Assembly (NCBI GenBank): GCA_963712065.1
Contig: CAVQGM010000002.1
Coordinates: 930,001-994,000 of the forward strand
Direction of reading: 5' to 3'
From: CAVQGM01 sp963712065
Lineage (GTDB): Bacteria; Actinomycetota; Acidimicrobiia; Acidimicrobiales; Acidimicrobilacustridaceae
DNA: 64,000 bases
Position numbers and translations under genes: made by a program. A model generated the notes under the pieces. It saw only the letters and a list, made by a program, of their open reading frames with translations. It did no database searches and was not told the DNA's origin. This document shows positions 31,898-40,213 of the stretch, one piece after another; the first letter of the stretch is position 1; every line of letters begins with the position of its first letter.

Positions 31898-32098
31898 TCA
31901 CGTCGAACCGCCGGAGATGACGGGCCGGATCTCGACGTCGTCGTCGTGCTCCAGGCGGGTGTCGACCGGCACGATGGTGCCGCCCCGGATCACGAGGACG
32001 GACTCGCGGTTGAGCTCCAGTCGGTCGAGCAGGACGGCCACCTCGAGGGGCCCGTCGACCTCGACCTCGCGGCGGGGGTTGCGCAGTCGGACCTTCAC
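31898..32098 (-). CDS. ThiS/MoaD-type sulfur carrier (TtuB-like)
   Basis: The 66-residue product has a beta-grasp pattern: MKVRLRNPRREVEVDG, LLDRLELNRESVLVIRGG, and a C-terminal DDDVEIRPVISGGST. Its fold and place before ttuA suggest it is the sulfur carrier for tRNA thiolation. The usual C-terminal GG is followed by Ser-Thr, so activation would need removal of two residues or a variant mechanism. The GTG at 32098 is the only good start. Confidence 0.75.
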   Translation of the reverse strand: MKVRLRNPRREVEVDGPLEVAVLLDRLELNRESVLVIRGGTIVPVDTRLEHDDDVEIRPVISGGST

Positions 32099-32126
32099 GG
32101 CGGCAATGATCGCGTGTCCGCGCCGC

Positions 32127-32345
32127 TCAGCGGGAGCGCTTGCGGGACGCTGCGCCGTCGGCCGAGTGGACGATCTCGAGGGTCTCCCCCGGCTCGAGGA
32201 CCGTACGGAACACCACCCGCTCGTCGCGCCGCATCGCCCACTGCACGGCCTTGGCGCCCCACAGGACGGCGGCGACCAGCATCCACGGACGGCTACCGCC
32301 CACGATCCCGCGCTGCAGTCCGATCGACCGCCACTGCTTGAACAT
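32127..32345 (-). CDS. Small hypothetical protein with a hydrophobic segment
   Basis: The 72-residue product starts MFKQWRSIGLQRGIVGGSRPWMLVAAVLWG. The hydrophobic MLVAAVLWG region could be a weak membrane segment, and the C terminus is basic (ASRKRSR). Its ATG overlaps the upstream stop by one base (TGATG), so it is coupled to the 72-residue membrane protein before it. Function unknown. Confidence 0.6.
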   Translation of the reverse strand: MFKQWRSIGLQRGIVGGSRPWMLVAAVLWGAKAVQWAMRRDERVVFRTVLEPGETLEIVHSADGAASRKRSR

Positions 32346-32563
32346 CAGAGACGCCGGACCTCGACGATCGTGCGGCCCCGCTTCCCGCGGCGCCGACCGA
32401 GGTAGAAGGCCACGGCGACGACGGCCACCACCGTGACGGCGATGGCGATGCCGGCGTAGTTGCGGGCCTCCTGCTCGGTGGCCTCGACCTCGCCCTGGAT
32501 CTCGCGGAACTTGGCCTCGATGTCGTCGCGACCGATCTTGCCGGCCGGCGTGGTCGTCGTCAT
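32345..32563 (-). CDS. Small single-pass membrane protein
   Basis: The 72-residue product has a soluble helical N terminus (IGRDDIEAKFREIQGEVEATE), one membrane helix (YAGIAIAVTVVAVVAVAFYLG) and a basic tail. It follows the larger membrane protein and precedes the 72-residue hypothetical gene. No function can be assigned. Confidence 0.7.
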   Translation of the reverse strand: MTTTTPAGKIGRDDIEAKFREIQGEVEATEQEARNYAGIAIAVTVVAVVAVAFYLGRRRGKRGRTIVEVRRL

Positions 32564-32573
32564 GGTCGATCCC

Positions 32574-32942
32574 TCATCGTGGCGTGCCCTCCGACGACGG
32601 CGTCGTGCCGGGTGTCGTGACGTCGGCGGTGCGGGCACCCCGCTGCCCCTTGCTGATGCGGCTCACGGCCAGGGCGGCGATGGCGCCGAGCACCACCGCC
32701 ACGATGACGTAGGGCACCCAGGACCACGACCCCTCGAACAGGTCGGTCTGGGACTGCATCGCCCGGAGGCCGGACATGGCGAAGAACACCAGGCTCACGC
32801 CCACGAGGACCATCCCGGCGATGCCGAACCCGAGGTAGCGGCCCAGCGGCTTCAGCGGGTCGATGGTCTCCTGGCGCGCGTAGGCCTGCAGCAGCTCCCA
32901 CAGCTCGCGCAGGGTGTCGGCGATGGGTTTCGGCTTGGCCAC
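32574..32942 (-). CDS. Two-helix membrane protein, possibly phage-holin-like family
   Basis: The 122-residue product begins at GTG (32942) with VAKPKPIADTLRELWELLQA. Two membrane helices follow (LGFGIAGMVLVGVSLVFFAM and WVPYVIVAVVLGAIAALAV), and the tail is Thr/Pro-rich. The pattern of an amphipathic helix before two close membrane spans resembles the actinobacterial holin-like superfamily, a weak assignment that need not mean phage origin. GAAGGA lies just upstream of the start. Confidence 0.65.
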   Translation of the reverse strand: MAKPKPIADTLRELWELLQAYARQETIDPLKPLGRYLGFGIAGMVLVGVSLVFFAMSGLRAMQSQTDLFEGSWSWVPYVIVAVVLGAIAALAVSRISKGQRGARTADVTTPGTTPSSEGTPR

Positions 32943-33138
32943 GGGTCCTTCGGGGGCGGCGCCGGGGGGCCCGGCGTGAGCAGGTCGGCCACGATCCTGG
33001 CCCGGAGGCCGCAGGTGCGCAAGCACCGAACCCTCACACCCGGCCGGAATCCGTCGATCCTGTACCCATGGGATCGGGGCACCTCGACCACCCGGAGGCC
33101 GGGCGCCGTCGCGCGTCCCACGACCGGACCGGGCGACC

Positions 33139-34398
33139 ATGACCTGTCCGACCTGCGGCACGGCGCTCGACGACGACCACGCCTTCTGCCCGCAGTGCGG
33201 ACGGGCCCGCGGGGACGCGCTCCCCGTGCCGACGCCGTCGCCGACGGCCGCCGATCCCCCACCGTCGGGCGGGTGGGCGTGGACCGACCCCCAGCGCCGC
33301 GCCTCGGCGCCGCCGCCCCCACCGGTGCCCGGCGGCGGTGGCCGCAACTGGCTGCTGATCGCCGGGTTGGCCGTGCTCGGGCTCGTGTTCGTCGTCGGGA
33401 CGGTGCTGGTGCTGGGAGGTGGCTCGTCCGACGACGCCGCCGACGACGCCGCCGACGTCGCCGTCGCCGACCGCACCACGCCGGGAAGCGTGCCCACGTC
33501 GTTCCCGCCGCCACCCCCGGTGTCGGTGCCGCCCGGCGGATTCACCGCCGAGCAGGTCGCCGACACGTTCGGTGGGGCCGTCTACCGGGTCGAGGCGGCC
33601 GGGTGCGGGATCGACGAGGCCAGCGGCACCGCCTTCGCCATCTCGCCCTACCACCTCGTCACCAACTGGCACGTCGTCGTGTTCGACACCGAGCCGGTGC
33701 TCGTGTCCCGCACCGGCGAGGAGCTCCCGGGCCACGTGATCGGCATGTCCCAGTCCCCCGACGTCGCCGTCATCCAGGTCGACCAGCCGCTGCCCCAGTA
33801 CCTCGAGTGGGCGCGCACCGGCTCGTTGCAGGAGGGCCAGCCCCTCGTCGCGATGGGCTACCCCCTGCCCGCCCTCGACTTCACCGTGACCCAGCTCTCC
33901 ATCTCCAGCTTCGAGACCGAAGGTGCTCGTCGCACCGGGATGCGCGTCGACGGCCGCATCGACCGGGGCAACAGCGGCGGCCCCTCGCTCACCACCGAGG
34001 GCCTGGTGGCCGGGGTCAACACCTCGGCCAACGTGAACCCGGGCGCCGCGGTCAGCGGCCTGAGCGGCGGCGGCCTCCAGGTGGTCCCGTACCTCGCCAG
34101 CTACGACGGCCTGCAGGCGTCCATCGACTCGTTCCTCGCCAACGGCTCGGGCGCCACGGTGCCCCCCGACTGCGCCAAGGCGGGGCCCAGGAACGCGATG
34201 GCCTACGGCGACAACGCCGAGCTCGACGCCGTGTGGGACCTCTGCGACCAAGGGCTGTCGGCGGCCTGCGACGTGCTGTCGCTCGAGGCCAACCCCCGAT
34301 CCGACTACTACGACTTCGGCGTCACGTGCGGCGCACGCGAGCCGGTGCAGGGCTACTGCTACTGGCGGTGGGGACCCGAGCTGCCGGCCAAGGGCTGA
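33139..34398 (+). CDS. Zinc-ribbon, membrane-anchored trypsin-like protease
   Basis: The 419-residue product opens with a zinc ribbon, CPTCGTALDDDHAFCPQCG. A Pro-rich linker leads to one membrane helix (about residues 71-92), and then comes a secreted trypsin-like domain with His178 in LVTNWHVV, Asp208 in SPDVAVIQV and Ser279 in DRGNSGGP. The C-terminal 80 residues carry five cysteines, probably disulfide-bonded. The zinc ribbon is inside and the protease outside, a layout that could link an inner signal to outer proteolysis; that role is inference. It is divergent from the membrane-protein operon. Confidence 0.88.
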   Translation: MTCPTCGTALDDDHAFCPQCGRARGDALPVPTPSPTAADPPPSGGWAWTDPQRRASAPPPPPVPGGGGRNWLLIAGLAVLGLVFVVGTVLVLGGGSSDDAADDAADVAVADRTTPGSVPTSFPPPPPVSVPPGGFTAEQVADTFGGAVYRVEAAGCGIDEASGTAFAISPYHLVTNWHVVVFDTEPVLVSRTGEELPGHVIGMSQSPDVAVIQVDQPLPQYLEWARTGSLQEGQPLVAMGYPLPALDFTVTQLSISSFETEGARRTGMRVDGRIDRGNSGGPSLTTEGLVAGVNTSANVNPGAAVSGLSGGGLQVVPYLASYDGLQASIDSFLANGSGATVPPDCAKAGPRNAMAYGDNAELDAVWDLCDQGLSAACDVLSLEANPRSDYYDFGVTCGAREPVQGYCYWRWGPELPAKG

Positions 34399-34428
34399 CG
34401 GGCCCGACGCCCGGCCCGCGCCGCGCGC

Positions 34429-35106
34429 TCAGCGGTCGGACGGCCCGGGGCTCGGGTCGTCGCCGGGCCGGCCGTCGGCGGTGGTCCCGCCCTCGGCCGC
34501 TTCGAGCGCGAGACGGCGGTCGAGGAAGTGCTCCTCGTCGTCGAGGAGGGTGGCCAGCGCCGCCACCCGGTCCTCGACGGAGGGCGCGACGAGCAGCGCC
34601 TGTTGGTCGGACGGCCCGAGCGGGGCGACGGCCGCGATCTGGTACGACGCCAGCACGGGGTCGTCACTGAGCTCGACCGTGGCCGGCGCCGCCGCGTCGC
34701 CGAGCTCGGCGTGGCGGGCCAGCACCCGGCGCAGACGGGCCACGACGTGGGCGACGTCGGCGCCGACGTCGCCGCCGATCGGGGGGTCGTCCCAGTCCTC
34801 GACGTCGGCCCGGGGATACGGGTCGTCGGGCAGCCACTCCCGCACGCGGATGCGGCGCACGCCGACGGTCGCCAGGGCGAAGCGCCCGTCGTCGAGCTCG
34901 GCGGCCTCGACGATCCGGGCCACCGTGCCGACCATGGCCCGGATGTCGCCCCCACCGACCTCGCTGCCCCGCTCGATGAGCACGACACCGAACTCGCCGT
35001 CGCCGTCGAGGCAGTCCCTCGTGAGCCGGCGGTACCGCTCCTCGAAGACGTGGAGCGGCAGCACGACGCTCGGGAGGAGCACGTTGCCGAGGGGGAACAT
35101 GGGCAT
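34429..35106 (-). CDS. LON N-terminal substrate-binding domain protein
   Basis: The 225-residue product has the Lon-N fold signature MPMFPLGNVLLPSVVLPLHVFEERYR and the GEFGVVLIERGSEVGGG strand, followed by a helical region, but no AAA or protease domain. Stand-alone Lon-N proteins are common in actinobacteria and may handle unfolded proteins; the role is not established. I use the ATG at 35106, though the ATG at 35100 is equally placed. Confidence 0.85.
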   Translation of the reverse strand: MPMFPLGNVLLPSVVLPLHVFEERYRRLTRDCLDGDGEFGVVLIERGSEVGGGDIRAMVGTVARIVEAAELDDGRFALATVGVRRIRVREWLPDDPYPRADVEDWDDPPIGGDVGADVAHVVARLRRVLARHAELGDAAAPATVELSDDPVLASYQIAAVAPLGPSDQQALLVAPSVEDRVAALATLLDDEEHFLDRRLALEAAEGGTTADGRPGDDPSPGPSDR

Positions 35107-35189
35107 CACCGGCACCCCGTCAGTGTGCCCGGCTCCCGACGTCGGTGGCGAGGCGGGCGCCCGGACGGGGTTCCCGCACACCACCACGG

Positions 35190-36617
35190 TCAGCCGCCGG
35201 CGGTGAGCGGCCCGAGCTCCTCGACCGGCGGCCCGTCGGGAACGCCGACGAGGGCAGCCATGAAGTCGTCGATGACCTGGTAGCCGAGGGGCTGCTCGGG
35301 GCCGTTGACGACGTAGGCGAACGTCAGCGTCGAGCCCGTGAGGGTGGTGGCGAAGCCGGCCAACGAGTTGACCTCGCGCAGCGTGCCCGTCTTGGCCTCG
35401 ACCCGGCCCTGGGCCGGCGTGCCCCGCATTCGTCGACGGAGCGTGCCGGTCTCACCGGCCACCGGCAGGCTGGCGGCGACCTCGGAGTCGGGGCCCTCCT
35501 CGTCGAGGGCGGCGACGAGCAGCCGGCAGGTGAGCCGGTTCTCCGGGTCGAGCCCCGAGGCGTCGAGCAGTCGGAGACCGTCGGTCGGCAGCCCCCTCTC
35601 CGTGAGCACGTCTCGGATCTCCTCGGTGCCGGCTGCCGTCGTCCCCTCGCCCGCCCGTTGGCGGCCGAGCTCCTTGGCGAGCAGCTCGGCGGTGGTGTTG
35701 TCGCTGTCGCCGATCATCTCGGCGACGAGGTCCTCCATGGGCAGGGAGTCGAGGCTGGCCACGTCGACGACCTCCTCGGGGGCGGTACCCGTTCGGGCAC
35801 CGCCGGTCACCCGCACCCCCTTCGCCGTCAGCATGGTGCGGAGGGTCTCGGCGGCGAGGGCCGCCGGCTCACCGGCGGTGCGGCTCGGCGCCGCCGCGTC
35901 CGGGTTGCGGGAGTACCCGGTGTTGCCGTCGTTCACGAGGAGCGCGCTCAGCGGGCCGACGTAGCCCTCGCGCTGGTAGCGCTCGGGCCAGGTCGGCACC
36001 CACCGCTCCTGGTCGTAGCGCGACTCGTCGCCGACCACGTCACCACGGATCTCGCGCACACCGGCGGCGGCGACGGCATCGGCCAGGGGGGCGAAGTCGT
36101 TGGCCAGCTGATCGGGGTTCTCGAACGTGGGCCGGTACCCGGGCGTGGTGAGGATCGGGTCGCCGCCGCCGATCAGGTACAGGTCGCCGTCGATGACGCC
36201 GTCGGACGGTCCGTCGACGGACGCGGCGCGCGTCACCAGCCGCTGCTGGGCGGGGAACTCGGCGAGCACCGCGGCCGCGGTGAGGAGCTTGGCGGTCGAG
36301 GCGGGCGACTTCGGCTGGTCGCCGTTGCGGTCGATGATCACCCGCCCACCGTTGGCCACCACCACGCAGCTGTCGGCCGGAGCGGTGGCCAGCAGCGGCT
36401 CGATGGCGGCGCGCATGCGGTCGTCGGCGATGCTCGACCGCAGGATCTCGGGCACGCGGCGGGCGGAGAGCAAGGGCGTGGCGAGCGGCGGCGCGGCGAC
36501 CGCCGTCCGGCCCTCGATCGGATCGCCGGTGGGCTCGTCCTGCGCCGTCGCCGGGGCGAGCGCGCCGAGGAGGACCACGGCGACGACGAGGGCGGCGAAG
36601 GGGGTCCGTCCGGGCAT
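35190..36617 (-). CDS. dacB: D-alanyl-D-alanine carboxypeptidase/endopeptidase, PBP4 (DacB) type
   Basis: The 475-residue product has a signal peptide (MPGRTPFAALVVAVVLLGAL ... ATAQ), then a PBP4 domain with Ser107-Thr-Ala-Lys110, Ser305-Asp306-Asn307 and Lys409-Thr-Gly411. The segment between the first and second motifs holds the long insert typical of class C PBPs. It trims peptidoglycan crosslinks outside the membrane. It lies 47 bases after the acyl-CoA synthetase alpha-like gene. Confidence 0.92.
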   Translation of the reverse strand: MPGRTPFAALVVAVVLLGALAPATAQDEPTGDPIEGRTAVAAPPLATPLLSARRVPEILRSSIADDRMRAAIEPLLATAPADSCVVVANGGRVIIDRNGDQPKSPASTAKLLTAAAVLAEFPAQQRLVTRAASVDGPSDGVIDGDLYLIGGGDPILTTPGYRPTFENPDQLANDFAPLADAVAAAGVREIRGDVVGDESRYDQERWVPTWPERYQREGYVGPLSALLVNDGNTGYSRNPDAAAPSRTAGEPAALAAETLRTMLTAKGVRVTGGARTGTAPEEVVDVASLDSLPMEDLVAEMIGDSDNTTAELLAKELGRQRAGEGTTAAGTEEIRDVLTERGLPTDGLRLLDASGLDPENRLTCRLLVAALDEEGPDSEVAASLPVAGETGTLRRRMRGTPAQGRVEAKTGTLREVNSLAGFATTLTGSTLTFAYVVNGPEQPLGYQVIDDFMAALVGVPDGPPVEELGPLTAGG

Positions 36618-36664
36618 CCGGGCAAGGCTAGGAGCCACGACGCGGCGATGGGTGGCAGCGATGT

Positions 36665-38134
36665 TCACGGTTCGCGCCGCTTGCGCCACCTTGCGTAGTG
36701 CCAGAGGTGGGCGAGGGCGGTGACCGCCCGATGGGAGGACGGGAAGCAGTACCGACCCGACTGCGCCACCCCGCGCACGGCGGCGTTGCCCGGGTCGCTC
36801 ACCGCCAGCTCGGTGGCGGTGAGGATCGGCTTGCCCAGCTCGCTCACCAGCTCGGAGGCCGTCGTCGTGTAGCGGTGGTCCTGGCGGTCGTGGAAGGCCA
36901 CGATCCGCTCGAGCCCGTGCTCGGGGTAGAAGGGCCCGTCGTGCTCGAGCCGACCCTGGTTGGACTGGATGCCCATGCCGAGGAAGACGATGGCGTCGAC
37001 GGCGCGGTGGCGGGCCACGATGCCGAGCACCGTCGGGATCGTGTCCTTGGTCTCGCCCCCCGCGAGGTCGATGGGGTTGTTGCGACTCCATCGGGGCGGG
37101 AGCTCGTCGTCGAGCGCGGCGCGCAGGTCGTCGGGGAGATGCACGAGGTCGAGGTCGGTGCCGCTGACGGCGTCGGCGGTGACGACCCCCCAGCCGCCCG
37201 CGGTGCTGACCACGGCCACGTTGGGCCCCGCCGGGAGGGGCTGGGTGGCGAACGCGGCGGCGGCGTCGAAGGCCTCCTCGATGGTGGCCGCCCGCACGAC
37301 GCCGGCCTGCCGGCACATCCCGTCGAAGACGCGGTCGTCGGTGGCCAGCGAGCCGGTGTGGCTCGCCGCGGCACGGGCGCCGCCACCGGTCGCCCCTCCC
37401 TTCACCAACACGACCGGCATGCGCGCGGCGACGGCGCGCAACCGCTCGAAGAACCCGCGTCCGTCGGCGACGCCCTCGACGTAGGCCAGGGCCACGTCGG
37501 TCTCGGGGTCGTCGGCCAGGTACTCGAGGAAGTCGGTGACCCCGACCTGGGCGGCGTTGCCGGCCGACACCGCGCGACTCACGCCGACACCGCTCCACGC
37601 CGCGTAGTTCATGAACGACGAGACGAAGTTGCCGCTCTGGCTGACGATGCCGATCCGGCCGCGAGGCGGGTACGGCGCGACGATCTGGGCACACAGGGAG
37701 GCAGGGGTCGAGATGACCCCCTGCCCGTTCGGGCCGACCACCAGCAGGTCGAGCTCGTCGGCCAGGGCGACCAGCTCGTCCTGTCGCCGTCGGCCCTCGT
37801 CGCCCGCCTCGCCGTAGCCGCCCGAGGCGATGAACGCGGCGCGGATGCCGCGAGCCGCCGCCGCCCGCAGCAGCTCGGGGTTGGTCGCCGCCGGCGTGCA
37901 GACGAACACGAGGTCGGCGGCACCGGCGGGGACGTCGTCGATCGACGTCAGCGTGGGTCGGCCGAGCACCTCGGAGCCGTCGCGGTTGATGGCGAAGACC
38001 TCACCCGGGTACCCGGCGGCGAGGATGTTGTGGAGGGCGACGAAACCGAACTTGCCGGGGTGGGTCGACGCGCCGGCGACGACCACGCCCCTGGGATCGA
38101 ACAGCGCCCGGTAGTGGTCGGCGGTCGGGCTCAC
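36665..38134 (-). CDS. NDP-forming acyl-CoA synthetase, CoA-binding subunit
   Basis: The 489-residue product matches the alpha part of ADP-forming acetyl-CoA synthetases. It has a CoA-binding Rossmann domain (FDPRGVVVAGASTHPGKFG, about residues 10-110), two succinyl-CoA-ligase-like domains (RIGIVSQSGNFVSSFMNYAA ...), and the catalytic histidine in ASHTGSLATDD. The enzyme interconverts acyl-CoA plus NDP and acid plus NTP. The GTG overlaps the stop of the ATP-grasp gene, so the subunits are coupled. The acyl substrate is unknown. Confidence 0.87.
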   Translation of the reverse strand: MSPTADHYRALFDPRGVVVAGASTHPGKFGFVALHNILAAGYPGEVFAINRDGSEVLGRPTLTSIDDVPAGAADLVFVCTPAATNPELLRAAAARGIRAAFIASGGYGEAGDEGRRRQDELVALADELDLLVVGPNGQGVISTPASLCAQIVAPYPPRGRIGIVSQSGNFVSSFMNYAAWSGVGVSRAVSAGNAAQVGVTDFLEYLADDPETDVALAYVEGVADGRGFFERLRAVAARMPVVLVKGGATGGGARAAASHTGSLATDDRVFDGMCRQAGVVRAATIEEAFDAAAAFATQPLPAGPNVAVVSTAGGWGVVTADAVSGTDLDLVHLPDDLRAALDDELPPRWSRNNPIDLAGGETKDTIPTVLGIVARHRAVDAIVFLGMGIQSNQGRLEHDGPFYPEHGLERIVAFHDRQDHRYTTTASELVSELGKPILTATELAVSDPGNAAVRGVAQSGRYCFPSSHRAVTALAHLWHYARWRKRREP

Positions 38135-38847
38135 GACGCCCCTCTGCTCGACTCGCCGCCGACCACCTCGACGACCTCGACGAGGGCGTCGACCGCAACG
38201 GGCTCGCCCCCCACGACGAGCACCGGGTTGAGGTCCGCCGACACCAGCTCGGGGTGGGCGGTGGCGGCCCGGGACAGGGCGAGCACGACGTCGACCAGCC
38301 GGGAGCGGTCGACCGGCGGCTCACCCCGGAAGGCGTGCAGCAGGCTCGCGCTGCGGAGGTCGTCGATCATCTCCTCCACGTCCTCCCGCTCGACCGGCAC
38401 CAGCCGGATCGACACGTCGCCGATGGCCTCGGCCAGGACGCCGCCCACGCCGAGGGCGACGGTCATGCCGAACTGCGGATCGCGACTGAGGCCGACGATG
38501 AGCTCGCGGGTCGCCCGCAGCATCGGCGCGACCAGCACGGCCACGTCCCCGTCCTGCGGGGTCGCGGCGGCGAGGAGGTCGGCGGCTGCGGCGCGCACCG
38601 CCTCGGCGTCGCCCAACCCGAGTCGCACCAGCCCGCGCTCGGTCTTGTGGGCGATGCGGTCGCCGTTGAGCTTGGCGACGACCGGGTAGCCGAGGGCGTC
38701 GGCGGCGGCGACGGCCTCGTCGGGGTCGGCGACGATGCGCTCCTCCGGGAACGGCACGCCGAAGCGCGCCAACAGCGTCTTCGACGCCGCCTCGGACAGC
38801 GTGCGCGTCGCCGGTGGCGGGATCACGTCGGGCACCGGGTCGGGCAT
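38131..38847 (-). CDS. ATP-grasp subunit of an NDP-forming acyl-CoA synthetase
   Basis: The 238-residue product is an ATP-grasp domain of the acetyl-CoA synthetase type, with LLARFGVPFPEERIV at the N terminus, YPVVAKLNGDRIAHKTERG near residue 60 and the AVLVAPMLRATRELIVGLSRDPQFG stretch. It carries the nucleotide site, while the CoA-binding subunit is the next gene. In many organisms these are one fused chain; here they are split. The divergent promoter with the GH84 gene shares its -10. Confidence 0.85.
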   Translation of the reverse strand: MPDPVPDVIPPPATRTLSEAASKTLLARFGVPFPEERIVADPDEAVAAADALGYPVVAKLNGDRIAHKTERGLVRLGLGDAEAVRAAAADLLAAATPQDGDVAVLVAPMLRATRELIVGLSRDPQFGMTVALGVGGVLAEAIGDVSIRLVPVEREDVEEMIDDLRSASLLHAFRGEPPVDRSRLVDVVLALSRAATAHPELVSADLNPVLVVGGEPVAVDALVEVVEVVGGESSRGAS

Positions 38848-38854
38848 GGGCGCG

Positions 38855-38861
38855 TACCCTA
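38855..38861. promoter_or_regulatory. Shared -10 element for two divergent leaderless genes
   Basis: The heptamer TACCCTA reads as TACCCT (38855-38860) for the GH84 gene and as TAGGGT (38861-38856) for the ATP-grasp gene. Each lies eight bases from its start codon. The genes are only 21 bases apart, so polymerase can serve one direction at a time. Confidence 0.6.
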
Positions 38862-38868
38862 GCGATCC

Positions 38869-40203
38869 ATGACCGGGCCGATTCACGGGCTCATCGAGGG
38901 CTTCTACGGTCGGCCCTGGACCTGGCACGAGCGGGCGACCGTGATGCGCGCCTGTCACGAGCGGGGCATGACCCACTACGTCTACGCGCCGAAGGACGAC
39001 GCCAAGCACCGCGAGGCGTGGCGCGAGCCCTACGACGCCGACGAGCTCGACGGCTTCGCCCGCCTGGTCGGCGAGCAGACCCTCGAGGTCGCCTTCGCCA
39101 TCTCGCCCGGCCTGTCGATCGACGACGACGATCCGGACGACCGGAAGGTCCTCGGCGACAAGGTCGACCAGCTGGTCGGCCTCGGCGTCGCCACGGTGTG
39201 CCTCGCCCTCGACGACCTCCCGCCGCAACCCGGGCTCGGGCGACGCCACGCCCGGCTGACGACCTGGTTGCGAGCGCACCTCGACGGTCGGGCGTCCCTG
39301 GTGCTCGTTCCCACCGAGTACACCGGCACCCGCCCGTCGCCCTACCTCGACGAGCTCGCCGTCGGCGTCCCCGGCGACGTGCCGATCGGGTGGACGGGCC
39401 CCACGGTGGTGTGCGACACCATCACCGTGGCCGAGGCCCGCCGCCGCGCCTCGGTGCTCGGCGACCGCCCACCGCTGCTCTGGGACAACTACCCCGTGAA
39501 CGACGGGTTCATGGGCGACCGGCTCTTCATGGGACCGATCCGGGGTCGCGAGCCGGGGCTCGTCGAAGCCTGCTCGGGATGGCTGGCCAACCCGATGGTC
39601 CAGCCCCACGCCTCGCTGCTGCCCCTCGCATCGGTCGCCGCCCTGCTCCGCGGCGAGGACCCCGAGGCGGCGTGGGCCCACGAGGCCGACGCCGCCGGCG
39701 TGCGCACCTTCGCCGAGGCCTGCGACGGCGTGCACCCGCTCGCCCTCGTCCGGGCGGTGGTGGGCGTGGACGCCGACGATGCCGTCGGCCCCCTCGGCGA
39801 GCTCGGGGCGTGGCTCGACGCCGCGGGCTCGTGCGAGGCGCCGGGCCTCGGCGACGAGGTCGCTCCCTGGCTCGAGCAGGTGCACCGTGAGGCCGAGGTG
39901 GGCACGGTCGCCGTCGACCTGCTGCGGCTGCTCGCCGCCGAACCCGTCGACCTCCACCGGGCGACCGAGCTCGCGGTGGTGCTGGGCGCGGTCTGGACCG
40001 AGGTCCGTCGGGGCCCGGTCACCGCCATGGGCGTGCGGTGCGGCATCCGGCCGGTGCTCTCCCAGGGCGTCGACGGGGGCTGGCGCTACCACCCCGAGTC
40101 GCTGACCGAGGGCACCAACGCCGTCGACGCCCTGTGCCGTCACGCCCTCGATCGTCTGGTCGACGCCGGCGCGAGCGACGACGCCGCCCTCGGCGACGCG
40201 TGA
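38869..40203 (+). CDS. GH84 beta-N-acetylglucosaminidase (O-GlcNAcase-like)
   Basis: The 444-residue product starts with the GH84 barrel motif GLIEGFYGRPWTWHER. It has the substrate-assisted catalytic Asp pair in CLALDDLP (Asp115-Asp116) and the family motif LWDNYPVND. The C-terminal third is helical. GH84 enzymes remove beta-linked GlcNAc from proteins or glycans. No signal peptide is visible, so it acts inside the cell, unlike the exported clostridial enzymes. It may process recycled cell-wall or glycoprotein fragments. Confidence 0.88.
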   Translation: MTGPIHGLIEGFYGRPWTWHERATVMRACHERGMTHYVYAPKDDAKHREAWREPYDADELDGFARLVGEQTLEVAFAISPGLSIDDDDPDDRKVLGDKVDQLVGLGVATVCLALDDLPPQPGLGRRHARLTTWLRAHLDGRASLVLVPTEYTGTRPSPYLDELAVGVPGDVPIGWTGPTVVCDTITVAEARRRASVLGDRPPLLWDNYPVNDGFMGDRLFMGPIRGREPGLVEACSGWLANPMVQPHASLLPLASVAALLRGEDPEAAWAHEADAAGVRTFAEACDGVHPLALVRAVVGVDADDAVGPLGELGAWLDAAGSCEAPGLGDEVAPWLEQVHREAEVGTVAVDLLRLLAAEPVDLHRATELAVVLGAVWTEVRRGPVTAMGVRCGIRPVLSQGVDGGWRYHPESLTEGTNAVDALCRHALDRLVDAGASDDAALGDA

Positions 40204-40213
40204 GCCGGGTGGT

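Noticed and set aside
36698..38689. Plus-strand frame opposite the acyl-CoA synthetase genes
   Set aside because: Antisense to genes with clear catalytic motifs; the residue composition is not protein-like.
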